Assembly: GCA_963422465.1 (NCBI GenBank)
Contig: OY730174.1
Location: 2,356,001 to 2,420,000, forward strand
Origin: Lichina pygmaea
Lineage: Eukaryota > Ascomycota > Lichinomycetes > Lichinales > Lichinaceae
Length of the DNA stretch: 64,000 nucleotides
Direction of reading: 5' to 3'
The notes beneath the pieces are model-generated. The model had not been told where the DNA came from, ran no database searches, and saw only the letters and a list, made by a program, of their open reading frames with translations. Numbering within the stretch: the stretch's first letter is position 1; each line of letters opens with the position of its first letter. A program made the position numbers and the translations under genes. Below, piece after piece: positions 23,815 to 35,522 of the stretch.

Positions 23815-24320
23815 CGTGTCAGAAGTAATGATGTTTAGTTGGGGTGAGAGCTACGGGGCACCGTGCGAGGGACTGGCACGACTGGGTCGTGATAGCGCTA
23901 CTGGTGTCCGGGCTGTGTTTTCGAGTCAAGAAGAGGATCGTGTCAATACAGACCTGCTGATGAGGACGAATCTACAGCCTCCAGGACGCGCCTTATATAA
24001 TGCTCTTCTGGGGCAGAGCTCTCGGTCTGGTGGGGCATGAAAAGGGGTAAAGGGTCAGCAACCGTGCGGCGTGCTGGTAGACCAAAGAGATCCGGCGGGG
24101 AACCCTGCTGATCTCACAATGTGACGTGTTCGGAGGACACGCGGAGGCATACGGAGCGCTTCGCAACCCTTTGAAGCAAGATGACAGACGGGCAAAAGCT
24201 AGATGGGCTCTGACGCTTTTCGGGGGCACAGTGAGCCCATAGCAAAAGTATATCGTCTCCACGAAGCACCCCAATCTGTCAGTTGGCGTAGCAAGGAGAT
24301 ATCGAGCCCAGCTCCTTTGC
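23815..24320. other. Spacer between SND1 promoter and transaldolase 3' end
   Basis: 506 bp; holds the SND1 TATA box and the transaldolase 3' untranslated region. The antisense-looking frame through it is not a gene. Confidence 0.5.
23993..24000 (-). promoter_or_regulatory. TATA box of SND1
   Basis: TTATATAA read on the minus strand, about 180 bp upstream of the SND1 ATG. It is the only TATA-like element in the 506-bp spacer to transaldolase's 3' end. Confidence 0.4.
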
Positions 24321-25726
24321 TCAGGAGATGATCTTTTGTCGGATGATTCCCTTGAGCGTGACCGCGTCGGCGGCAAATTTCGAAATGCCCTCTCGAAGCT
24401 TCTCGACCGCCATCTGTTGCTCGTTGAAGTCGAAGCGGAAGGAAGCCTCGTCGTCGATGTATGTCCGCTTCGAGATGTCCAAGGCCGACGCTTTGGTGGA
24501 ATCCAGCTTCTTGGGAACAGGGTTCTCGGCGGTGAACAGCTCTTCCAAAAGGTTTGGCTAGACAATTCGCATGTCAGCTCAGCTGTACTTCGCAACACAT
24601 GGCGGATCCTTTGGCACAGGAGGCTGCTTACCGAGATGGTCAGGTAGTCGCAGCCGGCGAGTTCCAAGATCTCACCCTTGTTGCGGAAGCTAGCTCCCAT
24701 CACGATGGTCTTGTACCCATGCTTCTTGTAGTAGTTGAAGATCTCGTGCACGCTCTTGACTCCAGGGTCTTCGTGCGAAGGGTAGTCCTTCTTCGTTGAT
24801 GCCTTGTACCAGTCCAGAATTCGGCCAACGAAGGGCGAGATCAAGAACGCGCCAGCTTCGGCGGCCGCAATCGCTTGGACGAGCGAGAACATCAAGGTCA
24901 AATTGCAGTTGATGCCATGCTTCGACTGCAGGATTCGAGCCGCCTGGATGCCTTCCCAGGTAGAGGCGATCTTGATGAGGATTCGAGACTTGTCGATGCC
25001 AACGGACTTGTACAGCTGGACGGAGAGTACGCATCAGGACGTTTCATGAAACCAGAGGGACTGGCGGAAGACGTACCTCGATGATGTGCAGCGCCTTCTC
25101 GACAGAGGTCTTGGTGTCGAAGGAAAACTTTGCATCGACCTCGGTGGAGACCTTACCCGGAACGATCTTCAGGATCTCCTTTCCAAACTCGACAAGGAGT
25201 CTGTCCAGCGCGGAGTCCACTTTTTCGTCATCCGAGCCTCCCTAGTTTCAACGTCAGCCTTCACCTGTCCTGAAGCAAGGAGATCCACTGTCCAACGAAC
25301 ATACATGTTGCTTGCCATAATCGATGGCAACGTCGATGAGCTTGGCGTATTCCTCTTTCTTGGACGCCGCCAAGATCAAAGACGGGTTTGTCGTCGCATC
25401 CTGTGGCTTATACTTGTCGATTGCTGAGGAGCCAGTCAGCCTTCATCCGTATCTGGCGTTCCAGCGAGGTATCCCTGGTGGTGACCCTGCCCGGGAAAGG
25501 CCAGCAGCCTCACATACTGGCAAAATCCCCTAAGACTTCAAGTCAGCTTGCTGCCTGGACTCCCGAGCAATTCCATAGGGAGCTCACCGGAATCGCAGAC
25601 AACGGTCTAAGTGGTCGTGCCAAGTTCCGTCCGTTAGTCAGGCCCGGTGTCTCCGAGGAAAGGAACATGTCATTGCAAAGAGCTCACCGTGCCGGTCGAT
25701 TTTAGTTGATCGAGGGAGTTCGTCAT
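24321..25726 (-). CDS. TAL1: Transaldolase
   Basis: Cytosolic enzyme of the non-oxidative pentose phosphate path; moves a dihydroxyacetone unit between sugar phosphates. Seven exons: 25726-25688, 25606-25588, 25529-25518, 25423-25305, 25241-25077, 25015-24632 and 24557-24321, giving 324 aa, the normal length. Two exons are only 19 and 12 nt, encoding TVVCDSG and DFAT after joining. Family signatures: [13 protein letters not shown], then [15 protein letters not shown], then [11 protein letters not shown] with the Schiff-base lysine (about residue 133). [15 protein letters not shown] and [14 protein letters not shown] follow. The C-terminus has [19 protein letters not shown]. The density of introns at the 5' end is notable, and each junction restores a conserved motif. 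Confidence 0.96.
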
Positions 25727-26879
25727 GGTTGCTTATATGCCACGACTCTGTCTTCTATCGAATTGTCAGAGGACGTGTGGGCGAAAGAGGTTCTAGGGAT
25801 TGGCCGAAGGTCCACATATATCAGGTCATGTCACGCTTACGGTACCTCTTGCGGAACCCTTGATGATGCCAATGCTGACTGCTGCTGCAAGAAGTAAGAG
25901 CTACCCAGGTAGTGAGACGGGAGTAAGGACTTGGGAGAGTTGAGATGGAATCAACGTCAGCACCGGCGGAACAGCGCGGGAGTTTGTTGGGGAATGCGGG
26001 GGAGGGGCAACTCCAAACGGTCATCTTCGCATCAGTTTCGACACTCGGTACATACGCACGTACGTAGCTCGGACTAATTACCGGGCCCCGGCACGCCTTG
26101 TTGAATCGTGACGCAGGCGCAGGTTACAGGCCCTTAAACGCCCGGGATCAGGCTTCGATTGTCTTCAATCAGGTAGGTATTTGGTGCCTACAACCTCCCC
26201 TCGCTTTCCACAAGGTGCGGTCTTCCCTGATTACCGTCCCTGCCGTGCCTGCTTCCTCTGAAGGCACTCGCTCAATAGATGTCTCCCTTTGCCCTACATA
26301 TGAGCTGGCGGAAAAGGCAACATTGTACAGTAACCTCGTACAACTGACCATTACGTATTGACCTCCGTGAGAACGACCTTCTGTCTTCATTGCCTCTGAC
26401 GAGTTTTCAAGCAGCAAGTGGTGAGGAGGTTTCTCAGCATTGAGCCAAGGAGCGTCATGACTATGAGTCGGTCGATCCCACTACCAATCTCAACATCTCG
26501 GTGGGGGATTGCAAGGCAAAGGAAACAGTTCCTCTATCATCTCACAACAGATTCAGCCGTGTCGAAGGAGAGCAACTTTCTTTCGGAAGCATGGTAGCCA
26601 TGAGCCATGAGCATTTCTGCCCCTTTTTCGTTGCTGTCCCTACGCACAGTTATCCGGCTAAGTATAGACAAGAAGCTCTTGAAATTGAGTGAAGATCAAA
26701 GACGTAACAACAAAGCCAGCTGCCAAAAACCGCGAAAGTGCCATAGAGCCCCTAAACAGCAGTTGCAAGATCAATAACAAGCTTCGATTGCGTGAGTCGT
26801 CACCGTAATTCTTCGCCGCCCGGAACATCTGCTGTGCAACAAGCCACCTGTCTGGCCGAAGAAACGTTGAAGGGTCTGG
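25727..26879. other. Spacer between transaldolase 5' end and the AlkB 3' end
   Basis: About 1.15 kb. It has a GTAC/TACG patch near 26045-26070. No ORF over 90 codons and no family match were recognised. Confidence 0.5.
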
Positions 26880-27821
26880 CTAGATAGAGCCTCTGCTGTC
26901 GGCAGCACCGGTGTCCCCATTGTAGGTCATCCACGGCTGAGGCTCGTACGCTGCCTTCCAGCGTTGGCCTTCGTCGACCGTGTTGGGATCGATATGTCGG
27001 CACGTTAATGCGAACCGGAGACGACCGGAGGGGTGCACAGCATGCTGCTTTATGTCAGCCTCGATGACACCTCAGGAGTACAGCATGCTGGCAGAATGAG
27101 TAGTCTCGTACTTCGTAATATTTTTGAATGTTAGCGCCATGCATGATGACCATATCTCCGTGCTTCAACTGCAGGGTCACGGCTGGGTTTGCGTTGCCTT
27201 GGCGCCCGCCACGGAGTTCGTTGATCTTTTCTTCCCGCTCCTGGGCGCTCAGGCTGTCGCCCGCTTCGTGGAGCATCTTGCGTGTCTCGTAATTAAGACA
27301 GCCGCGGACCGGCGCATCGTCTCCTTTGAAGACGCCCGATTTGGAGAAGCCGGTGTAATGCGTTTTCTTCATGCGGAAGCTCATCACTGCGTCACCGCCA
27401 AGAGACAAGGTCGCCACCGTTGGCCCCAGACCGTATTCGCCGTCATCATGATACTGTACCAGTTCCGGTTAGGCGTGCCGAAGATTAAGGCTGGCCGTGG
27501 GAGATTATGGTAAAGAAAGTGATAGGCCAGTTCCGGTTAGGCGTGCCGAAGATCAAGGCTGGCCGTGGGAGATTATGGTAAAGAAAGTGATAGGGCGATG
27601 TCCGGGAGAGACTCACGTTCATCCTCTGATCCTCAAAGTAGCCGACGGCGAGCAGCTCATTGAACTCGGTGAAGGAGCCATCGTGCACGACCTGCTGGGC
27701 GGCCCAGCTCAGACGGTGCAGGACCTTCATGATGGTAGGATGAGCCTCGCTGAAGCTCTTCGAGTCCACGGAGACAATGTACTTGTATGGCATGCCCTAT
27801 GATACCAGTCAGCGTGTGCGG

Positions 27822-27869
<48 letters not shown>

Positions 27870-30397
27870 GGCACGTTCACTGCGCTTCTCGGAACCGGAG
27901 GCAGGGGGGCTCACAAAGTTTACGGCAAAGTGTGCCGTAAGGGCACCGGACACTGCGCACAAGGGTCAGGAGACCGCGGCCAATTCGGATGGGTCGACGA
28001 TGAGGGGCAAATAGCGGGGCAGGCTGCACACACCAACGCTGTTACCCAGCGGGAATCGCTTCAGGCCCATATCGATCCTTTGCAGGTCCAAGAACATCGA
28101 GTCAGGACCGCCGGCCCTGGTGACGATCGCATGGTTGGCTTGGACGTGCGCGATGGTACCGCAGTCCGGAAGCTGTAAGATGTTGATCCGATAGTCGCCA
28201 TCAAAGCGCGAGCTGACCTTTTCGATGACGGGGAGAGTCCTTGCGGTCGGCAACGCGTGACCGAACACGTCATCCAACGACTGCGAGACGACGCGACGAC
28301 TGACGGGCCAGATGGGAATCTCGTGGACAAAGCCGCAGCCCTGAGTGCGGCAATGCCAATGCGCCCACTCGACTCGAGAATTGCACGCGCCGCACCGAGG
28401 ACACACGATGCCCTTCCAACAAGCCCGGCTAAAACCAAGGGCCATTTCGTACTCGTCGGGCCTGGGAAGCGGCGGCCTCAGCGGAAAGGTCGGGATGTTC
28501 CCCAAGTTCCGCGGGGTCGTTGGCAGCAGGAACTCTGGGGTATACTCCAGCCGACCCTCTGTCGGGACGAGCCTGATCGACCAGAAGGCCGGGCACTTCT
28601 CGTTGAGGCACATCCATCCGACCGTGTAGATCTGCTCGTTCTCGGTCCCGCAGAAGAGACAGCCGGCGACGGCCGGCTGCGAAGCCGAATCGGGCCGGTT
28701 CGAGAGGCCTGCTTGGGGCTGGCCCACCCACCAGCTTGGCTTGTCGGTGTCCAGCTTCTGGAAGCGGAACATGTAAGTGTTTTTGGACCCCACCTTCTCG
28801 CACCAGATCCGAGTGACCTGGAAGTGGTCCATGGCGCAGTAACGATGAGGCAGCCGCGTCGGGCTTTTAGGGTTTTCGCTCCCTGGAGAGGCCGGGGGGC
28901 ATCAGCAGCGGCATTGTCAAAGCTCAAGATCTCTTGCAGAGAATTTACCGAGGATCAGCACGAGCGGAACGTCTTGCTCCATGTTCCTGGTCATCGACTG
29001 CACGACGGAGCTGTCGGAGCTCTGATCCGCGGTCTGGCTGAACTCGCCATCGACTCTGGTCATGCCTCCGCCTCTGTGCCATCTTGTCAGCGCAGCCCAC
29101 ACATCTGGCCAATCGAGGACACAGAGGGGGAGGAACACTCACGCGCGGGCGATCACGACATGCTCACTCACAACATCTCGCTCGCCGGCCTGCTTATCCA
29201 TAAGCAAGCCGTGACAGAGTCCGCCGGAGACGTAGGCTCCACTCTGAAATGCACGATAGTACGGTAGACATTCGCACATCGCATGGCGGTTCTGAAAAGA
29301 AACCATAGAGTCAGTGGTGTGACTGGCTCTCGCTCGCTGGGGGGAGCCATCCGGACTGACCTCTGCCCAGACTGCGGGCTGACCGATGGGCCCTGGCTTT
29401 TGATCTGCCGCGTTTTCCATCGCGGTCGGCTTCCTTGGCTGATGCTTCCTGACGAGGCCTGGGAACTGGACGGCCGTAGGCGCTTTGCTTCGTACGAGGA
29501 GACCCTCGGTGAGATGGTGGGTGCAATCTCGTCCGATGGTAACACACCCGACACATGGTGAGTGCCGGTCACAGAACACGTTGCCGTTGATGCAGCTGCG
29601 GAAGCGGTCAGGACACCACTCTCTGAGACGAGTGAATGGATCGCTTACTGATCGCATTTTTGCGGTACCATGAAGACGTCGCCCACAAGTCGGACGACGC
29701 TCGTCGCATGCCGCACGTCGATTTGACCCGCTTTCTTGGCCTGCTCAACCGTGTCGCAGAGCTCGTCCGAGACGATGTGTGGCCAGAACAGGTCGGCGAG
29801 CTCGGTTGAGATGACCTCCAGATTCTTGGTGTCGGGTGCGGCAGGGAGTGGCGGGACGGCATCGTTACGGTCCAGCATAACTGGAACGACTATCGGCTGC
29901 ACAGTCGACGCCGGAGCACTCGCGTGGTCGCTCGACAGGACAGATTGGGACGCATACGGTGCAGGATCAGAAGTAGCGGCAGTGTCAGTATCACCAAAGG
30001 CATCTGGACTGAGATCTTGTGAGCGGCTCTCTTGATTGGCCTCCGGAAGCTGCTCGTGCGGACGGGCGAAGGTAGTGGGCTGAGCCGGGGAACCGTTAGC
30101 CGTAATACGATTCGTAGGCGCTGATATGGCACCAGAGCTGATGGTGGCGTTTACCATCTGGGCCATGGCGAGAGCGGCCGCCAGCTTCTCCTGGACCTGC
30201 CTCTTTGGAGGTGTCCGATTCTTGCCAATCTTCGAGTCTCCATCCACCGATGCGGCACCGAAGAACTTGGTCTGCCTCACTGGTCGAATCGACCTCCTCA
30301 GCCTGTCCCGCGAAGCGTACTTGGCCGCCTCCGGGTCAGGGATCGCCAGAAGATCCTCCGGCGTGGGGTCTTTCATGATAACGTCAACGCCGTCCAT
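26880..30397 (-). CDS. AlkB-type 2-oxoglutarate/Fe(II) dioxygenase with zinc-finger segments
   Basis: Predicted nucleic-acid demethylase of the AlkB superfamily, in the long form found in fungi. Nine exons: 30397-29649, 29595-29361, 29291-29143, 29073-28949, 28882-28046, 27952-27915, 27796-27617, 27453-27112 and 27044-26880 (939 aa from this ATG). Residues 1-220 are disordered. Cys/His segments follow: CINGNVFCDRHSPCVGC, then GCLFCGTEN...WMCLNEKCPAFW and VCPRCGACNSRVEWAHWHCRTQGCGF. The catalytic domain has YHDDGEYG (H-x-D iron ligands, about 773-775), distal His in MHGANIQKYYE (about 876) and RFALTCR with the 2OG-binding arginines. The exon-2/3 intron (69 nt) is in frame and free of stops, so it may be retained. 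The first intron holds a fortuitous frame (EWCPDRFRS). An upstream exon may exist (see 30888-32139). Substrate unknown. Confidence 0.88.
27459..27594. repeat. 68-bp tandem duplication inside an AlkB intron
   Basis: Two adjacent copies, 27459-27526 and 27527-27594, differ at one base. Both lie wholly inside the intron 27454-27616, enlarging it from about 95 to 163 nt. The copies reach to within five bases of the acceptor, so the branch-site region is duplicated too. The near identity points to a recent event. Confidence 0.9.
27824..27869. repeat. (CAT)15 microsatellite in an AlkB intron
   Basis: About 15 perfect CAT units, located in the intron 27797-27914. On the coding strand this is (ATG)n/(GAT)n. 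It would encode poly-Asp if retained, but splicing joins VNF directly to GMPYKY, the conserved motif. Confidence 0.9.
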
Positions 30398-30810
30398 CGT
30401 GGCGGCAGAAAATAGTGACGGTAGAGGGGGGAAGGAATGATGATGACAAGGATGAGGCGAAGCGGCCGATCATCCAACAGACCGAGATGAGCAGAGTGCA
30501 GGCGGCTAGGTAGATATATGCCAAGGATCGAAGTGGGGTATAACGAAGTGCGGTATACAGGCGTGACCCTGGAAGGGGCCAAGAGACGCCAGTGGTGACT
30601 GCAGGCCACGCGATCAGGCTTCGACAACGGTGAATACAGGCGTGCAGAGATGGTACAGTGGGGGTGGCTGATGGGACCCGCAGGCCACCGGTTGCATTCA
30701 CCGTAGTGAACGCGGAAGCTGTGGACACTAGAAAAGGGAAAAATGAGCGGAGAACGAGATGGAAAGAGGAAAGGAGAGACGATGGCAGAGGAGGTGGGCG
30801 GGGAGGGGTT

Positions 30811-30816
30811 CTTATA
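30811..30816 (-). promoter_or_regulatory. TATA-like box in front of the AlkB ATG
   Basis: TATAAG on the minus strand, about 415 bp upstream of the ATG at 30397 and followed by a pyrimidine-rich stretch. It supports, weakly, a promoter between the AlkB gene and the Ser/Pro-rich frame further upstream. Confidence 0.25.
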
Positions 30817-30887
30817 GACGGTTTGAGAAGCCAGCGGAGGGAGAGAGGAAAAAAGGGGGGCATCAGCGGTGCAGGGAATGAGCTCAC

Positions 30888-32139
30888 CTTCGTGGTCTCC
30901 GTCCCGGGAGCCAGGAAGTTGCTTATCAGCATCGTCCGAGAAAACCGGATGAGGCGGCGCCTCATCGTCTGCTAGGACAGCGAGTCCTGCAGAGCCCGAT
31001 GGCCGTTGCTCGACCCAGCCGAAATCCCCTCGGATCGAGGAAATCGCTGGGGATCGAGGTGGCGGCGAGAGAGGATCGGTGAGGCGAACAACAGAGGTGG
31101 AGCTGTTGAGGCGCGAACCCTCAGCGGCTGTTACATTGCCACTTTGGTGCGAGATAGTGCTCGGAGTAACGTGACAGGCAGCAAGCTGCCTGTCACTGGT
31201 GGAGTCATCGGTACATGCTACTCCGGTGACTGCCCAGGGTGTAAAATCATTGATCAGGCCGGAGGATGCCGACCAGTGCTGATATTCACCCACCCTCCAG
31301 CCAGTAGAAGCTCTGATAGCTGGCTGTGGGAAGCCAGGTATAACAGGTGGGGCTGATGATAACTCGTGAACAGTGCTATAACAACAGCCATGCAGTACAC
31401 GTGACCCAGGCATATGTGGGTATAATAGTGGAGATGAATCTCTTCTTGGTATGAAAGATGTCGCATCACTGTTCCAGGCCACTTGATCAGAATCTGGCGA
31501 GGAAGACTGGTGACTGCCCAAGACAGAAGGATACTCCGCATGTGCTTTGGTGGTATGATAATCCATTAGGCTTAGTGAGCAGTCCAGTTCTGGAGTTCGA
31601 GGATGACCATACTGAGCTGACCGATACTCTTGATAACTTTCTCTAGAAGAAAGATTAGGCCGGATCGTCTGACATTCCTGAGCTGACTTTTGGTTGGGAG
31701 GAGGTGCAGGGGGTATAGTCGACAGCTCAAGGGCTTTTGCAGGTGGCAAATCAGATATCTCTCCCGCGTGGCGACGGCCAAAGAACACTTCCGGGTCGTC
31801 AAAGTTGGTGTTTGGAAGCAGACTATCATCCTTGGGAACCATGGAGCTGTTCGGGGCTGGTATGCCCAGTCGAGAAGCTGGCCGCTGGTCCGCTATGCAG
31901 TCCTCGATGGGGCTCCTGAGGGTAGACTTCATGTCTTCCTCGCCGGATGATCTGACTCTCCGAGGTCTGTGCCCAAGCCGAGTGTTGATCGACCACTTTC
32001 TTTTGCTACCATTCGTTGGCCCGCTGGGCATCAAGCCCACGGTTGTCCTGTATCCGCCTGTTTCCTCGATCTTGCGTTTGATTACTTGGTCCAGCCGAGA
32101 ACGATTCTGAACCGACGTTGCTGATGTATGACTATCCAT
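30888..32139 (-). CDS. Ser/Pro-rich disordered frame, separate gene or 5' exon of the AlkB gene
   Basis: Not recognised. An ATG at 32139 opens a frame of 417 codons up to a donor-like AAG|GTGAGC at 30888; the frame stays open to 30373 but becomes low in coding character. The N-terminus is basic (KRKIEETGGY, SKRKWSINTRLGHRPRRVR); the rest is rich in Ser, Pro and Asp with no domain. Same strand as AlkB, 490 bp upstream. Either it is the first exon of a longer AlkB protein joined by a large intron, or an independent gene. The TATA-like box and pyrimidine tract between them favour two genes; the typically long disordered N-termini of fungal AlkB proteins and the lack of a clear stop favour one. 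Confidence 0.45.
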
Positions 32140-33820
32140 GTCTTGGCTTGTGGCGACTCGATAGCATTGCCAAGAGTGGCTGGTATCCACAACGCTGGAT
32201 CGGATTTACTCTCCCAGGTCTTGCTATCCCCAGACTCCAGCGAAGTCCCACTCTCAGGCTCTGTGGCCCACTCTGATCTTCTCTATATTTGCAGGATCAT
32301 GGCAGGACTTTTCTCGTCAAGTTCTGAGCCACGCCCTTGTGCGATATATATCTTATGTTGACATCCTTCTCTCTGCAGGCGCCTAACGGTGGATGCAAGA
32401 GAAGCAGAAGTCTCAACTGTGAGTCGAGCGTCAGTTTCAGCACCGAGTTCCTAGCCTCCGGCTAAGCACGAGGGCGTGGGACTTACGGCATGGACGGGGA
32501 GGCCGAGGGGAGGCCCCCGCCATAGCCCGTACCCGAGCCAGCATGACGCCAGCGGGGTACGGTGCTATTGGTGCGCTTTAAGCAGTCTGCTGCCAGTCCT
32601 GCTGTGCCGGGTCAAGTGGAGGCACGTGGTGCGCGGGAAACTGTCAGCGGTCATGGCCGAATCTAGCTGCCGGTGGGGTTGATCCTTGACGAATCCGGTT
32701 GTGGGACAAGTGTCATCACGGTCAGGGGTGGTGGAAGAAACACGCTTATAAAGAGGCCAGAGCAGACGCCGAGACAACTGCGTAGTCCCAGTGAATCGAG
32801 CAAATTTCCACTTCTGTCTGGTCAAGGTCGCCGTGACGATGGAAACAGGTACACACTTATGTTACAGGAGCATGCACTTGGTTACAGTTCCAAATATCAT
32901 AGGAAAGATGTCATCATATCCTCATCAGCCGACACTGTTTCGGTGCTGGAATGCAGGTTAAGGAGGTAGGTTGTGCTGTCTTATCATTTCTGATTCTATC
33001 CATGTGGTATTGACTGACCGTCGTGAGTGATGACCAATGTTCCCCGGGTGTCGAGAAGGAAGATGGGGACTCCAGTCCTACCACTGGATGCGAGAGAGAC
33101 CGCTATATAGTTAGGTGCTCATGGACACCATTGGATGCCTGTTCTCTTTTGAGATTCCAGAACATGAAGACCACGACCTCCTGCTAGAAACTAGTTGGCT
33201 ACTGAATCGGGAGATGGTCCAGCAGGTTCATCGGGTAGCCATCAACACAGTAACTTCGTACTGTACGTACGTACCGGTACGGTATGATTTGTACTCTATG
33301 TTGCTCCAAGCTACGTATGTACGTATGTACTGTTTAATCACCTAACACCTAGCAAGGACTGTTGACTATTAGACTGACCTATACCGGTATGTCTGTCATA
33401 TAAAGTATGGCAAGCATTCAACTCGGAAGGGCTTGGATGCAGTCATCAAACTGCTGAACTTCATGTCACGGGATCAAGCACTTCTAGTCAGAAGTACTGT
33501 ACGGAGTACGTATGTGCTGTACTTCGTACGGAACGTACGTACGGAAGTACGTACAGTACTTCCGTACCGCATGTATTACCTTTATACCTATACATCGGTA
33601 TTGAGGACTCGGGGGTAGAAGAAGTGCGCCGAAAGCGATGGAGAACTCCGTCTTGACCTGTTTGATTGTTGCTGTCATCTCATTCCTGGGAGTGTGTATC
33701 TCAGTTCAACACTTTTGAGTATCACCGCCCGCTTTCTGCTTTATACCAGCCGTCAATTACCGGTACCGGTACCCCACTCTTCAAAAGTCGAGACTCGCGC
33801 GGCTCCCAGTCACTGCCAGT
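32140..33820. other. Spacer upstream of SQT1 with GTAC-palindrome arrays
   Basis: About 1.7 kb without a recognised gene. Two dense GTAC/TACG blocks lie at 33253-33345 and 33495-33580; the second contains long palindromic stretches around GTACTTCCGTAC and its complement. GGTACCGGTACC-like text (33758-33775) lies 50 bp before the SQT1 ATG. Confidence 0.5.
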
Positions 33821-35522
33821 ATGTCCAAGAGTCACAATCTGGACGCCGATGCATCTCCCAAAGCCCCAGCTCAGTCGGATGTGCCCATGGAATCGAATCA
33901 GTCTGACGACGAACACAATGGACTTTACGCCGATGAAGCTGACGAGGAGGTCCCTGACGATGCAGACGTGCCCATGGTATCGGATGAGTCCGGCGACGAC
34001 GACAATCTAACCGAAGAGGCCATCCATCTGGAGAATGGCAGCGTTGCTGTCTTTGGCGCCCACAAGGACAGCATATACTGCATTGCGCGGCACCCAACCC
34101 GGCCGGAGTTGGTGGTCACTGGTGGAGGAGATGAGGTCGCGTACGTGTTCGATAGCATCCTACCGGATCAGTCAGTCGTTTCCACCTTCTCTGAGGCAAG
34201 ACCCGCCGCTCGGCAAAGAAAGAGCTTGCAAAGCCTGGCTTGTCTCCGTGGCCATAATGATTCCGTCAATGCGGCGACCTTTACTCTCCCTCAAGGCAAT
34301 CATGTGGTGACCGCGGGCCTCGACGGCAAGCTATGCGTGTTCCGTGATGTTTCCCATGACCGAGCTGGCCGGGCTTGGGATTTTGCGGTAGGAGCGCATG
34401 AGGTTCAAGAGATTGGCTGGCTAGCTGCCTGTCCGCATCCTCGACACCCGAATACCATCGCGTTCGGCGCCAGCGACGGCTCCGTCTGGGTGTATACGAT
34501 CAACTCAGACGGGGAGAGTGGCCAATCGGAACTGGAGATCGTGCAGGTTTACTATTTGCACACTGAGAGCTCAACGGCTGGTGCGTGGACGGCTGATGGC
34601 AAGCTGCTGGTCACTGTTTCCGAGGACGGGAGCTTGTACGTTCAAGACGTCTTCGGTGAGGCAGCGTCGTCCACGGTCGGACAGGCCTTGATTGGACTTA
34701 CGGCGGAGGATCAACGATTCGCCGTCGAAGGAGGGTTCTACAGTATTGCCATCCCACCGAGCAGCACATTTGTCGCCGTCGGAGGCGCAGGAGGCCATAT
34801 CCGCGTCGTGTCCCTCCCTCTTTCCCAAGCAGGCGACGATGGAGGCGCGGGCTCGAGCAGGCGCCAGACTGGTCAGATAATCGCATCGATCCAGGTACAA
34901 ACGGATAGCATCGAGACGCTTTCTTTCAGCAACCTCATGTCATCTTCGGCGCCGGCTTCCTCGTTGTTGGCGGCAGGATCTGTCGATGGATCCATCGCCA
35001 TCTTCGATCCATTACATCAATTCTCACTCCGTCGACACGTCCAGAACGCCCACAGCGGGCTTGCCGTCGTCAAGCTCGAGTTCGTCAAGACATCCTTGCG
35101 GGGATCCGGTCTGGCTGGCAATCCGTTCCTCCTGACGAGTGCTGGTATGGACGGTGTCATCAGACAATGGGATATCCGCGGAGGCGGCGCCCATCTCCCT
35201 TCCACCTCGGCAGCAGCAGGAGCCCGCAGCCCGTCCTCTCAAGGTCTGTTATGTGAACTCAGAGGCCACCGCGGAGGCGGCGAAGGAGGAGGTATTCTAG
35301 ACTTTACCCAAAACCAGGATGGCAGCATGATTGCTACAGCCGGCGACGAGTAAGTTTTTTTGCTCGAATTCCCTAGCTCTCCTGTAGCTTCGGTCAACTA
35401 CCTCGCCTGGTCTCCATTGCTACAGCAATATGCATCACACAACGATCCAAGAGAAGTCTACTAATTTCTGTTGGTTTAGCCATGTATCACTGATCTTCAA
35501 CACACGTGTCGCACCATCTTGA
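33821..35522 (+). CDS. SQT1: WD40 ribosome-assembly protein (SQT1 / AAMP family)
   Basis: Yeast Sqt1 is the chaperone that loads Rpl10 (uL16) on the 60S subunit; AAMP is the animal relative. Exons: 33821-35349 and 35480-35522, giving 523 aa. The 130-nt intron (GTAAGT...TTTAG) lies next to the end; the last exon adds CHVSLIFNTRVAPS-type residues that finish the final blade (AGDDHVSLIFN). An acidic N-terminus of about 75 residues is normal in this family. WD units follow: FGAHKDSIYCIARHPTRPELVVTGG, LRGHNDSVNAATFTL, HEVQEIGWLAACPHP, STAGAWTADGKLLVTVSEDGSL, IETLSFSNL, GMDGVIRQWDIRG, and GILDFTQNQDGSMIATAGDD. The ATG sits in CAGTATGTCC, the first in frame. Confidence 0.9.

Noticed and set aside
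29620-29660. A frameshift or 26-nt intron at the A5 run in the AlkB gene
   Set aside because: A normal 53-nt intron (GTAAGC...CTGAC...CGCAG, 29648-29596) joins the two frames correctly, so neither an error nor a micro-intron is needed.
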